Shown: positions 1 through 8,506 of the stretch, piece after piece
Position numbering within the stretch: position 1 is the stretch's first letter
Layout: each line of letters begins with the position of its first letter
Source: Pedobacter africanus
GTDB lineage: Bacteria; Bacteroidota; Bacteroidia; Sphingobacteriales; Sphingobacteriaceae
Direction: 5' to 3'
DNA length: 64,000 nucleotides
Assembly (NCBI RefSeq): GCF_900176535.1
Contig: NZ_FWXT01000001.1
Coordinates: 186,001-250,000, forward strand
The notes under the pieces: model-generated
What the model was told of the DNA's origin: nothing
Seen by the model: the letters and a program-made list of their open reading frames with translations, nothing else
The model's database searches: none
Program-made: the position numbers and the translations under genes

Positions 1-2022
1 CCTGTACTTTGCTGCATCTGCCGCTTTGCCCAGCATTTCAGCTATTTTCGCCATGATTTTCAGGTCGTAATAATAAATGGCCGTTCCGGTTACGCCCATG
101 GGGGTCAGCTGGGATACTCCCGGATGCTTAGGCCCAAGATCATACCAGTCGCCAAGCCCCTGCGACAGTATATTGTTTTTTGCTTTTGTACCCAGGTAAC
201 TGATGTAATGTTGCATCATGTCGTAATTTTCGGTCAGCGCCTGCGTTTCTCCATACCATTCATATAAATACCAGGGCAAGAGGATGCTGCTGCTGCCCCA
301 TTCCGGCGAGTCGCGGAACATCCCGTTCCCATACTCAAACTTTACATATTCCGGAGATATTTCGGGTACCAGCCCTTCTTCGGTCTGTGAGTTCCGCATA
401 TCCTGCAACGCCTTCTTAAACAGTGGTGCTGCATCGTAATTGTAACGTACGGAACTGCCCATCAGGTGCAACTGTTCCAGCCAGCCCAGCTTTTCGCGAT
501 GCGGGCAATCGGTAAAAACGCTTACCATATTGCTTTTGATGCCCCAGTTCACCAACTCATTGGTTTTATTGAACAAGTCGCTGGAACTTTTAAATGAACC
601 TGCTGTGGCCGCAGCATTACGTACATGAAATGCACTTAAATGAATCAAAAGTGCCTTACTCTGCAAATTAGGTGCGCCTTCAGGAACCCCGCCCTTCACC
701 TGGAGGTACCTGAACCCTGTATACATGAAACGCGGCCTCCAGGTTTCCGTTCCTTCGCCTTTCAGAATATATTGAAAATAAGTTGGACTACCGGTAGGTT
801 TCTGGTTTACAGTACCATCCTCTGTGAGCAGTTCGGCCGGACTGATCCTTATGGTATCTCCTTTTTTGCCTTTTACCCACAATTCGATAATTCCAGAGGC
901 ATTCTGCCCAAGATCGTAAACCCATTCGCCCCCTGTAACAGACCGTATGGACCTGGGTTTAAACTGATCAAATAGTTTTACCGGTTCTGCTTTTTGTGCA
1001 CTCAGCGAGGGTCCGGCAACGGGCAAGGCCTTTTTCCAGTGTTTATCGTAAAAGCCTGGTTTATCCCAACCCTTCTGCTCCAGGCGGGCATCATAATCTT
1101 CACCGCCATAAATGCTTGAAAAAGTAATTGGGGATGCGGCCGTTTTCCAGCCTTCATCACTCACAATGTCTTCCTTGCTTCCATCAATATAGCTTATGGC
1201 CAGACGGCAGATCATTTTTGGATAACCAAAAGAAGACCTTAGTTTTTTATAGCGTCCCTTAATGGGGGGAACATAATAAAACCCATTACCCAGCATTACC
1301 CCCAGCACATTCGCTCCCCTGTTCAACTTATTTGTCAGATCAAAAGTTACATATAATGCTTCCTTATCGTATTTCGTCCATCCCGGATCAAGAAAATGGT
1401 CTTCCACTTTGGCACCGTTGCAATGCAGTTCAAAATGCCCCAGTCCGGATAAATATAAAGTTGCACTTTTAACAGCTTTGGCAACCTTAAATTCCTTGCG
1501 CAGCAAGGGCAGTACATTGGCAGCCAAAGGCTTATCCTTCCTGGTATCCAATGGCAGTATGCTGACCAAAGAATCCGGCATTTTTTCGTAAGCAATCCAT
1601 TTCGCATTTTTCCAGTCGGCCTTACTCAAAAGGCCCATTTGCCAGTTGGCCTGTTCAGACCAGGCAGACGCATTGCCTTTATTATCCCATATTTTTACCT
1701 TCCAGTAATAAGTACGGCCCGATTGCAGTGTCTTACCTTTGTAAGGCAACTGGACAGACTGACTACTGCTTACTTTTCCAGAGTCCCAGATGTTGCCGAC
1801 ATGCTTTGCGAGCACGGCCGCATCATCTGCTACCAGCACCTGGTAAGCGGTTTGTTTCACATTTCTACCTTCAGCATTGATCTTCCAGGCCAATGCTGGC
1901 GATAAAGATTCCACACCTAAAGGATTTACCCTGTATTCGCAACGCAATGCGGAAACACGCGGCTGTGCTAAAACCGGGAATGCTGCAAAAAATAAACCAA
2001 GGAAATACAGTAGTTTGCTCAT
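1..2022 (-). CDS. alpha-L-rhamnosidase, GH78 (partial, C-terminus beyond left edge)
   Basis: The frame is open from an ATG at 2022 down to base 1, so 674 codons are visible and the C-terminus is missing. The N-terminus MSKLLYFLGLFFAAFPVLAQ is a signal peptide, so the enzyme is exported. Residues 20-470 look like the beta-sandwich domains that precede the barrel in GH78. The (alpha/alpha)6 catalytic domain follows, with the family motif DCPHREKLGW; D505 and E510 are the likely catalytic-site acids. GH78 enzymes release terminal L-rhamnose from pectin side chains and other glycosides by inversion. The gene diverges from an IclR regulator that may control it. It is a distant paralogue of the GH78 enzyme at 29155-31923, whose motif is DCPQRNERQPWLGD. 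Family assignment is firm; the natural substrate is not known. Confidence 0.93.
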   Translation of the reverse strand, partial: MSKLLYFLGLFFAAFPVLAQPRVSALRCEYRVNPLGVESLSPALAWKINAEGRNVKQTAYQVLVADDAAVLAKHVGNIWDSGKVSSSQSVQLPYKGKTLQSGRTYYWKVKIWDNKGNASAWSEQANWQMGLLSKADWKNAKWIAYEKMPDSLVSILPLDTRKDKPLAANVLPLLRKEFKVAKAVKSATLYLSGLGHFELHCNGAKVEDHFLDPGWTKYDKEALYVTFDLTNKLNRGANVLGVMLGNGFYYVPPIKGRYKKLRSSFGYPKMICRLAISYIDGSKEDIVSDEGWKTAASPITFSSIYGGEDYDARLEQKGWDKPGFYDKHWKKALPVAGPSLSAQKAEPVKLFDQFKPRSIRSVTGGEWVYDLGQNASGIIELWVKGKKGDTIRISPAELLTEDGTVNQKPTGSPTYFQYILKGEGTETWRPRFMYTGFRYLQVKGGVPEGAPNLQSKALLIHLSAFHVRNAAATAGSFKSSSDLFNKTNELVNWGIKSNMVSVFTDCPHREKLGWLEQLHLMGSSVRYNYDAAPLFKKALQDMRNSQTEEGLVPEISPEYVKFEYGNGMFRDSPEWGSSSILLPWYLYEWYGETQALTENYDMMQHYISYLGTKAKNNILSQGLGDWYDLGPKHPGVSQLTPMGVTGTAIYYYDLKIMAKIAEMLGKAADAAKYR

Positions 2023-2236
2023 GCTGTTTATAAGGTTAATGTCTGTTAAAACTAAATTAGCTTTTTAGTGGGATGTATAACAGCACATCGGTTTATAAAT
2101 GGTTGATAATTCAAATATAAATATTTATTTCAAATATGAAAACATATATTTAGGTAACTTTTATGCCTATTTTAGAGGAGAAGCATTAAAAAGCATTTAG
2201 TATGTTTGTTAACGAAACCAATCATGAGCTAATTTT
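2023..2236. promoter_or_regulatory. divergent promoter region between GH78 and IclR genes
   Basis: This 214-bp AT-rich spacer must hold the promoters of both divergent genes. TTCAAATAT occurs twice in direct orientation, starting at 2110 and 2129 (19 bp apart, about two helical turns), around a TAAATATTTA palindrome. The second copy overlaps an imperfect inverted repeat, AAATATG-AAAA-CATATATTT. These are candidate operator elements for the neighbouring IclR protein. No convincing Bacteroidota -33/-7 pair was picked out. Assignment to IclR rests on proximity only. Confidence 0.4.
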
Positions 2237-3016
2237 ATGAAAGAAAAGGAAATGAAATACCAGGCACCGGCACTGGATAAAGGGCTGGATATTCTCGAAT
2301 ATTTGTCTGCTCAATCTATCCCACTTTCGCAAACAGAGATTGCCACAGGTATAGATAAAAGTCCGAACGAGATTTATCGCATGCTGATGAGCCTGGAAGG
2401 CCGGGGCTATATTTTAAGGGATGAGGTTTCTGGGAAGTACAGGCTGTCTTTAAAATTGTTTTACCTATCGCACCGCCATTCTCCTGTAGACGAACTTCGT
2501 AAAGCTGCACAGCACCCGCTGGAAGAACTGGCCAACACCGTGAGGCAGTCCTGTCACCTCAGCATTCTGTACATGAACCAGTTGATGGTCATTATCCACG
2601 CCAAAAGTCCGGGCCCTATAGCCCTTTCCATAGAAGAGGGGAACTTATTCCCTCTTCCATTAACCGCTTCAGGAAAGGTGTTACTGGCTTACATGCCCGA
2701 TGCTGAGCGAGAAATTGTATTGAACGGCAACAGTATATACAACAGCTACGCCGATAAGGATAAGAAAAAGTTCCTGAGCTCATTAAAAGAGATACAGAAA
2801 AAGGGCGCTTACGTCAGGACCAGTGATCTGGCAGCCGGGGTAATAGATGTTTCCGTTCCTATCGGCCGGGGCAGCACCGGCGTCATCGCTTGCCTAACCG
2901 TATCCAGCCTCACCGCTTTAAATACCAATAAGGATATAGATAATGAGGATATCCTGGCAGAGGCCATTAAATCGGCCAAAAAGATCGAAGAGCGCATTGG
3001 AGTACCTGCCTTGTAA
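2237..3016 (+). CDS. IclR family transcriptional regulator
   Basis: A 259-residue protein with an N-terminal winged helix-turn-helix (about residues 12-68, containing LSQTEIATGIDKSPNEIYRM) and a C-terminal IclR effector-binding domain (about 85-255, with PLTASGKVLLAY and the TSDLAAGVIDVSVPI segment). Length fits the family. IclR proteins bind small metabolites and usually control catabolic genes nearby. Two starts are possible: ATG at 2237, or ATG at 2252, which has the purine-rich AAAGAAAAGGAA just before it. The divergent GH78 rhamnosidase is the obvious candidate target. The MscS gene begins 39 bp downstream on the same strand and could be co-transcribed. The ligand is not known; a rhamnose-derived metabolite is a guess from context. 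Confidence 0.9.
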   Translation: MKEKEMKYQAPALDKGLDILEYLSAQSIPLSQTEIATGIDKSPNEIYRMLMSLEGRGYILRDEVSGKYRLSLKLFYLSHRHSPVDELRKAAQHPLEELANTVRQSCHLSILYMNQLMVIIHAKSPGPIALSIEEGNLFPLPLTASGKVLLAYMPDAEREIVLNGNSIYNSYADKDKKKFLSSLKEIQKKGAYVRTSDLAAGVIDVSVPIGRGSTGVIACLTVSSLTALNTNKDIDNEDILAEAIKSAKKIEERIGVPAL

Positions 3017-3055
3017 TTCAATTTATTTACTTAACTTAAGGGTAAATTTCCCTCT

Positions 3056-5503
3056 ATGAAATATCTTTTTCTTTTGCTCGTTCTTTTAGCGATCTCCAGC
3101 CATCTTGCCGCACAGCAGGATACTGTCCTGCAAAAGAAAGCCCAGGAATCCCCACTGGTAAAACAATTAAAAAAAATTGCTACCGACGGTGCCATTAAAA
3201 GCCGGCAGGAATTCAGTGAAGAGAGAATGGCCAACAGGCAGCGGATCATGCTTGGCTATGCCCGCAACCTGAACCAGCAGGCCAAACTGCTGCTCAAAAA
3301 AGCTATAGATACCAATTACCTGAACCAGTTTCTTAGGGATACTAAAAATTCGCTCGAAATTGTAAAGGATGGCATCTGGATCAATCCCGGCAGCAACCAG
3401 ACCCAGCGCAACCTTACGGTATCTGCCGCAGTACTCACTGAGCTTTCTGCCAGACTGGCCAGACAAAAACAATTGCTCGATGCCTATGCAGCTAAGCTTA
3501 CAACCATAAAGCTGAAAATAGATTCGCTTTCAAACGATCCCTCTGTTTATGCCTTGCCTTCAGATTCAGCAGGATTGATCAAGTATGTAAAAAGGATGTA
3601 TGTAACGGCCAAAGAAATGGCCCCGGTGGATTCTGCCCTTGAAAAAGCAACAGCCAGCCTGGAAGAACTACAGTTAAGAACAGACCTTATGGCTTATGAG
3701 CTGCGTTCTGCACAGGGCGATATTGACATTTACAGTTCCAGGCTGTCAGCTCAGACCTTTAACCAGGAATTTCCCTATCTCTGGACCCCACCCTCAAAAT
3801 CCAGACCTTTTGCTGAAATACTCGCTTTTTCCATTGCCAAGGAAAGTATGATGCTCAGGTTTTATGTGGAAAACCATTTGCTTTCCTTACTGCTCCTCTT
3901 TGCACTGATCTTTTGCTCCTGGTATTTCCTGCGCTCGCTTAAACGCCAGCTCCAACAGGAATCATTATTAAATCAGGATTATAATGAACAGCTGGTTGTA
4001 CGGTACCCTTTGTTATCCGCAATTCTTATCGTCATTTCAATCTTTCAGTTCATCTTTCCTTCACCGCCTTTTATATTCAATACTGTGCTTTGGTTGGTTT
4101 CAGCCCTATGCCTGTGGTTCATTTTCTATCAGCACATCAGTCCTTACTGGCAGCGTTTCTGGACAGTAATTGTGCTGCTCTTTATGCTGGCAAGTGCCGA
4201 AAACTTCATTTTACAGGCCTCCAGACCAGAGCGTTACCTGATGCTTGCACTTGCTGTCGGTGGCAGCATTTATGCAGCTTTTATCCTTACTACCGTTCAC
4301 AGGATTGAACTCAGGGAGAAAAAAATAAAATATGCCATTATCTTCCTGCTCATTCTGCAGGTAAGCGCTATACTGTTTAATCTTTTCGGGCGTTTCAACA
4401 TTTCGAAAACGCTGTTGATAAGCGGATATATCGGTGTGGTTACCGCAATTGTTTTTTTATGGGTCATCCGTCTCATTAACCAGGGCCTTACACTGGCCTT
4501 CAAAGCCTATAAACAACCCAGTGCTCAGTTATTCTATGTAAATTTTGAGCGCGTAGGCGAAAACACGCCCTGGCCATTGTACCTGGTATTTGTTTTGGGA
4601 TGGATTACGCTGGTGGCGCGCAACTTTTATAGCTTTAAACGTTTTTCTGTTCCCGTTATTGATTTCTTAACTTCCGACAGGACAATTGGCAGCTACAGCT
4701 TTTCCATTATGGGCCTGCTGGTCTTCATCCTGATCCTGTTTTGTTCCTTTGTACTCTCCAGACTGGTATCGTATTTTGCTACGGAACCCGATTCTTTTCA
4801 TCAATCCGGAGAAAAACCTAAAAAACCGCTTGGCAGCTGGTTGCTCATAGTCAGGATATTCATCATTACCATAGGCCTTTTCTTTGCTTTTGCAGCTGCA
4901 GGTATCCCGCTGGATAAATTTGCAATTGTACTGGGGGCGCTGGGCGTTGGTGTAGGTTTGGGGCTGCAGGGGCTCGTCAACAACCTGATTAGCGGACTGA
5001 TCATCTCCTTCGAAAGACCTGTAAATGTGGGTGACATCATAGAGATCAACGGAAAAATTGCCACCATGAAATCTATCGGTTTCAGGAGCAGTATAGTTAC
5101 AAGTTCTGATGGTCCCAATGTAATTATACCCAATGGCGAGCTGCTGAGCAACCAGCTTATCAATTACAGCATGAGCAGAAATGTCAAAAAATGTAGTCTC
5201 ATGGTGGGTGTAGCTTACGACAGTGACCTTGAAAACGTCCGCAACCAGCTCAAACAGATCTTGCAGGATGATGAAAGAATCCTCCATTTCCCTGCACCCG
5301 ATGCTTTTTTCAAGGAATTTGGTGACAATGCCGTAGAAATAGAAGTGATTTACTGGGTCAGGAACATTAAGGAATATTTTGCTTTGAGAAGCGATCTGAT
5401 ATCCAGGATTACTACCGCCTTTAAAGCAGAAGGCATAGTTATTCCCTTTGCCCAGCAGGAAATTTTTGTTAAAAACCTGCCGGCCGACAATAGAGGAAAA
5501 TAG
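3056..5503 (+). CDS. large mechanosensitive ion channel (MscS family, MscK-like architecture)
   Basis: An 815-residue membrane protein, much longer than E. coli MscS (286 aa) and built like MscK/YbdG-type channels. A signal peptide (MKYLFLLLVLLAISSHLAAQ) precedes a helical periplasmic region of about 250 residues. About ten or eleven transmembrane segments follow from residue 280. The MscS pore and beta domain lie at the C-terminus: the Gly/Ala-rich pore helix GALGVGVGLGLQGLVNNL is near residue 630, followed by SFERPVNVGDIIEI. MscS channels open on membrane tension and release osmolytes on hypo-osmotic shock. The gene follows the IclR gene by 39 bp, but there is no functional reason to link them. 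Family assignment is secure; whether it is a major osmotic valve is not known. Confidence 0.92.
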   Translation: MKYLFLLLVLLAISSHLAAQQDTVLQKKAQESPLVKQLKKIATDGAIKSRQEFSEERMANRQRIMLGYARNLNQQAKLLLKKAIDTNYLNQFLRDTKNSLEIVKDGIWINPGSNQTQRNLTVSAAVLTELSARLARQKQLLDAYAAKLTTIKLKIDSLSNDPSVYALPSDSAGLIKYVKRMYVTAKEMAPVDSALEKATASLEELQLRTDLMAYELRSAQGDIDIYSSRLSAQTFNQEFPYLWTPPSKSRPFAEILAFSIAKESMMLRFYVENHLLSLLLLFALIFCSWYFLRSLKRQLQQESLLNQDYNEQLVVRYPLLSAILIVISIFQFIFPSPPFIFNTVLWLVSALCLWFIFYQHISPYWQRFWTVIVLLFMLASAENFILQASRPERYLMLALAVGGSIYAAFILTTVHRIELREKKIKYAIIFLLILQVSAILFNLFGRFNISKTLLISGYIGVVTAIVFLWVIRLINQGLTLAFKAYKQPSAQLFYVNFERVGENTPWPLYLVFVLGWITLVARNFYSFKRFSVPVIDFLTSDRTIGSYSFSIMGLLVFILILFCSFVLSRLVSYFATEPDSFHQSGEKPKKPLGSWLLIVRIFIITIGLFFAFAAAGIPLDKFAIVLGALGVGVGLGLQGLVNNLISGLIISFERPVNVGDIIEINGKIATMKSIGFRSSIVTSSDGPNVIIPNGELLSNQLINYSMSRNVKKCSLMVGVAYDSDLENVRNQLKQILQDDERILHFPAPDAFFKEFGDNAVEIEVIYWVRNIKEYFALRSDLISRITTAFKAEGIVIPFAQQEIFVKNLPADNRGK

Positions 5504-5839
5504 ATTTTCTAAGTTAAGAAACAATCCTGGTTACATCTGGCTATATTGCCCGTTTAACTACAGCATTTGCCTTTCTGCCTATCCTCCATTTGGATAGCAT
5601 TATCCGCTATGTACCTTTAAACTATCAATTCGAATTTTTTCATAGTTTTAATATAAGGGTTGGTGTCTGAGTTGAGGGGCTCAGGCACCTTTTTTTATTT
5701 CAGGCCATTAATCTCTTTAAACCTAATTACACGAAGGCCATCCTGTTAAAAATATGTTAAAACCACCAATTTTATCGTCCAGACAATATAATTGCGTATC
5801 TTCAGCTAACTTTACAACTAACTTATAAATCACATTTCA
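5504..5839. other. intergenic region, 336 bp
   Basis: No credible gene is seen between the MscS and thioredoxin-fold genes. The stretch holds a short inverted repeat (CTATCC at 5579-5584, GGATAG at 5592-5597) and a strong rho-independent terminator at 5662-5696. About 140 bp of AT-rich sequence follows, which should carry the promoter of the gene at 5840. The terminator lies about 160 bp past the MscS stop, so either the mRNA has a long 3' UTR or a short unannotated RNA ends there. Confidence 0.5.
5662..5696 (+). terminator. rho-independent terminator
   Basis: GGTGTCTGAG (5662-5671) pairs with CTCAGGCACC (5680-5689) over ten base pairs including one G-U, closing an 8-nt loop. Seven T follow at 5690-5696. 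Orientation fits termination of rightward transcription from the MscS gene. Confidence 0.8.
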
Positions 5840-7057
5840 ATGAAAAAATTAATTTTATTATTTATGCTCCTCCCGTTTTTGGGACTGGCGCAGGATAAAG
5901 GAACCCATTTTGAACATGGACTATCCTGGCAACAGGTAAAAGAAAAAGCCAAAAAAGAGAACAAATATCTTTTTGTGGATTGTTTTACGACCTGGTGCGG
6001 TCCTTGTAAATACATGACCAGTACCATTTTTCCTCAGGAAAAAGTGGGTGATTTCTTTAACAAGAACTTTGTAAACGTAAAAGTTCAGTTCGATAAAACC
6101 AAGAATGACAGCGAAGAAGTAAAAAGCTGGTATGCCGATGCAGAGGCTATGAGTAAGGAGTACAACGTAAGGGCTTATCCTACTTTCCTGATCTTCTCGC
6201 CACAAGGTGAACTGGTACACAGAATTGTTGGCGGTGGTGATGCAGATGGATTTATTGCCAAAGCACAAAAGGCCCTGAACCCTGAGACGCAGTATTACAC
6301 CATGCTGAAAAAATACGATAAAGGTAAACCTTCCCCGGAAGACCTGAAAAAACTTGTTGCCGTTGCAGAAGATGCTTACGATGAAGAAAATGCTTCGAAA
6401 TATGCAGCTGCTTACCTGGCTACACAGAAAGACCTGTATACGAAGGCCAACCTGGAGTTTTTGAGCAAGTACATCAAAGACAGCAAAAGCAAAGGCTTTG
6501 AACTGATCATGAAAGATCCTAAGAAAGTAGATGCTGTACTTGGAAAAGGTAAATCAAATGAAATCCTGGGCGGTGTCATCCTTAAGGAGAACATTTATCC
6601 GGGCTTAAGAAAGCCAACTGCGAATATTGATTCATTAATTGCAGCAGCTACAGCCAAATATCCTACAGTTGATATCACAAAATCTACCGATCTCCTGAAG
6701 GTTCAGTTTTATCAGGGCACAAAAAAATGGGATAAATTTCAGCCTGCTGTAATGGCCTATATGAAAAAATATGGTACAGAAGTAAATGCCGAAATGCTAA
6801 ATAACTTTGCATGGGCTGTTTTTGAGAACTGCAAAGATCCGGATTGCGTTGCCTCAGCATTGGTATGGAGCAAACGTAGTGTGGATGAAACGAAAGAGAA
6901 AGAGCCTATGTTTTTAGATACCTACGCCAACCTGCTTCATAAATCAGGTAAGAAAAATGAAGCAATCGCTATGCAACAGAAAGCAGTAGATCTGGTTCCT
7001 GCTGATAAAAAAGGTGAGTATCAGGCTACATTAGACAAAATGAAAAAAGGCATTTAA
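5840..7057 (+). CDS. exported thioredoxin-fold protein with long C-terminal helical region
   Basis: A 405-residue protein with signal peptide MKKLILLFMLLPFLGLAQ. A thioredoxin domain spans about residues 25-145 with the redox motif CGPC at 53-56 and the cis-proline segment VRAYPTFLIF. The remaining 250 residues are helical, and the end (MFLDTYANLLHKSGKKNEAI onward) reads like a TPR unit. The CGPC site suggests a periplasmic dithiol/disulfide oxidoreductase; the helical part may bind a client. It is a clear paralogue of the protein at 50339-51721: both have CGPC at 53-56 and a similar domain order. It stands alone on the plus strand and ends at a bidirectional terminator facing another thioredoxin gene. 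Specific role unknown. Confidence 0.85.
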   Translation: MKKLILLFMLLPFLGLAQDKGTHFEHGLSWQQVKEKAKKENKYLFVDCFTTWCGPCKYMTSTIFPQEKVGDFFNKNFVNVKVQFDKTKNDSEEVKSWYADAEAMSKEYNVRAYPTFLIFSPQGELVHRIVGGGDADGFIAKAQKALNPETQYYTMLKKYDKGKPSPEDLKKLVAVAEDAYDEENASKYAAAYLATQKDLYTKANLEFLSKYIKDSKSKGFELIMKDPKKVDAVLGKGKSNEILGGVILKENIYPGLRKPTANIDSLIAAATAKYPTVDITKSTDLLKVQFYQGTKKWDKFQPAVMAYMKKYGTEVNAEMLNNFAWAVFENCKDPDCVASALVWSKRSVDETKEKEPMFLDTYANLLHKSGKKNEAIAMQQKAVDLVPADKKGEYQATLDKMKKGI

Positions 7058-7072
7058 TATTCTTTTGAATTT

Positions 7073-7119
7073 ATCAATAAAAAAGGGGCTGCAATATTTG
7101 CAGCCCCTTTTTTATTGAT
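7073..7119. terminator. bidirectional terminator between convergent genes
   Basis: A perfect inverted repeat with 21-bp arms (7073-7093 and 7099-7119) around a 5-nt loop. The GC core GGGGCTGCA/TGCAGCCCC is flanked by six A on one side and six T on the other, so it can terminate from either strand. It lies 16 bp past the stop of the rightward gene and serves that gene most directly; the leftward gene ends about 200 bp away. Confidence 0.9.
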
Positions 7120-7128
7120 GCAAACTGA

Positions 7129-7239
7129 ATGGCCCTGGTAAACGCCTTGCATTGGCCTGGTATGGGGCTGACAGGGCCATGGTTATGCGCTGGTTCTGCC
7201 TTTGCTTCGGAAAAAGGTACTTTTTTGGAGCAAAGGCAG
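7129..7239. repeat. palindromic intergenic element with two hairpins
   Basis: Two inverted repeats lie in tandem in the non-coding gap between convergent genes. ATGGCCCTG (7129-7137) pairs with CAGGGCCAT (7172-7180). CTGCCTTTGCT (7196-7206) pairs with AGCAAAGGCAG (7229-7239), and inside that AAAAAG/CTTTTT can pair across GTA. No credible protein is encoded. The form resembles a REP-like or miniature mobile element; whether it is multi-copy cannot be judged from one window. Confidence 0.55.
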
Positions 7240-7317
7240 CATAATCTCCGAGCAAAGGGGGAAGATGGGTGGTGTAAGTACGGGTGTTGTACAATGCCAG
7301 GAGCAGACTAACAGCGG

Positions 7318-8505
7318 TTACAATGTACCAAATATTGCTTGCAACTGGCTTTTCAGTCCGGCACTAAATCCGGTGTACTTCTCTACTATTTTTCCTTCCC
7401 TGTCTATCAGATAGAGCGTTGGGATGCCCACAATCATAAAATCAGCCAGGGTTTTGTTTTTATCCGGGCTCAACACCTGCGTCCAGGGCATGTTTTCTTC
7501 TGCCATGGCTTTTTTCCAGGCCGCGATATCGGTATCTACAGATACACTCAGCACATCAAAGCCTTTGGTCTTATACTGCTCATACAACTCCTTTATTTCG
7601 GGGATTGCTTTTCGGCAGGGGCCACACCAGCTTGCCCAGAAATCGATCAATACGTATTTGCCTTTAAAACCACTGATGTCCACTTTTTTGCCTGAGGGGT
7701 CACTGTAAACAATCTGGGGTATTACACTCCCCTTCTTTAAGGCGTTTTTAATGGCATTCTGCTCCATAAATTCCTTTTTTAACTGCCTGGCCTCCTCCAG
7801 GTGAGGGTACTGTACAATAAGTCTGGCCAATTCTGCGGAAAAAAAATCAGCTTCTTTATCAGCGGGCAGCATGTTTAACAAATACACCAGCGCCGGATTG
7901 GTTGAATTGGCACCTATGAGCTGTTTAAGCCGCTGCAGCTCAAATTTCGCTTTCTGCATAATCAGCCCATTTGACCGCAGGTAATTATACCATGTGGTAT
8001 CCTTTTTCATAAAATTTCTTGCTGCAAGCATTTCTCCGGTAAGCAGTTCCATTTCCTGGTCTGCCATATACTTCTGATGTATGGCAGTCTGAATCAGCTG
8101 TGTGCGGGACGATTGACTTTGCACCAACACAAAACCGGAGTTTTTAGCCTTGGTACGCGCAGTATCGTATCCGCGGGCGCTAATGCTTACATTTTGATCT
8201 GACCAGAAAGTCGCGGTCTGCCATTTCAAAATATCCAGCTGATACAGGCCGGAAGCCTTTGGTTTTACTGTCAGGCTAAAAGTGCCGTCTGCGTTTACCT
8301 TAACAGAATCGACCAGTTTTTTACCTTTACCTATCCCCTTGTACAGCCATACCAGGTTATATTTCTTAAATATATCGGGATTTAAAAATGTGACCTTACC
8401 TTTTATGCTCAGTGTTTTAGCGGTTTGCGCTTTTAAAGGTACACCGCAAAACAGTAATGCTATGGTAAGCAATACGTATATTGCTTTATGCTGGTATTGC
8501 TGCAT
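7318..8505 (-). CDS. TlpA-family thioredoxin with N-terminal DUF4369-like domain
   Basis: A 395-residue exported protein (signal peptide ending near GVPLKAQ). A DUF4369-like beta-sandwich covers about residues 30-130. A helical linker follows, then a C-terminal AhpC/TSA-TlpA thioredoxin domain (about 255-395) with DFWASWCGPCRK, CGPC at 294-297 and cis-Pro segment VGIPTLYLID. Such proteins reduce or isomerise disulfides in the periplasm. It is the last gene of the leftward SusC/D operon; its start lies 1 bp after the stop of the preceding paralogue, so the two are translationally linked. In this operon the TlpA genes take the place where glycan loci carry glycosidases. Electron donor and client are not known. 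Confidence 0.88.
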   Translation of the reverse strand: MQQYQHKAIYVLLTIALLFCGVPLKAQTAKTLSIKGKVTFLNPDIFKKYNLVWLYKGIGKGKKLVDSVKVNADGTFSLTVKPKASGLYQLDILKWQTATFWSDQNVSISARGYDTARTKAKNSGFVLVQSQSSRTQLIQTAIHQKYMADQEMELLTGEMLAARNFMKKDTTWYNYLRSNGLIMQKAKFELQRLKQLIGANSTNPALVYLLNMLPADKEADFFSAELARLIVQYPHLEEARQLKKEFMEQNAIKNALKKGSVIPQIVYSDPSGKKVDISGFKGKYVLIDFWASWCGPCRKAIPEIKELYEQYKTKGFDVLSVSVDTDIAAWKKAMAEENMPWTQVLSPDKNKTLADFMIVGIPTLYLIDREGKIVEKYTGFSAGLKSQLQAIFGTL

Positions 8506-8506
8506 C

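Noticed and set aside
4667..5524. 285-codon open frame antisense to the MscS gene
   Set aside because: No signal or domain is recognisable, the composition is odd, and the opposite strand encodes a clear MscS pore domain.
7112..7294. 60-codon open frames on both strands between the convergent genes
   Set aside because: They translate the palindromic element itself, and low-complexity peptides on both strands point to non-coding repeat DNA.
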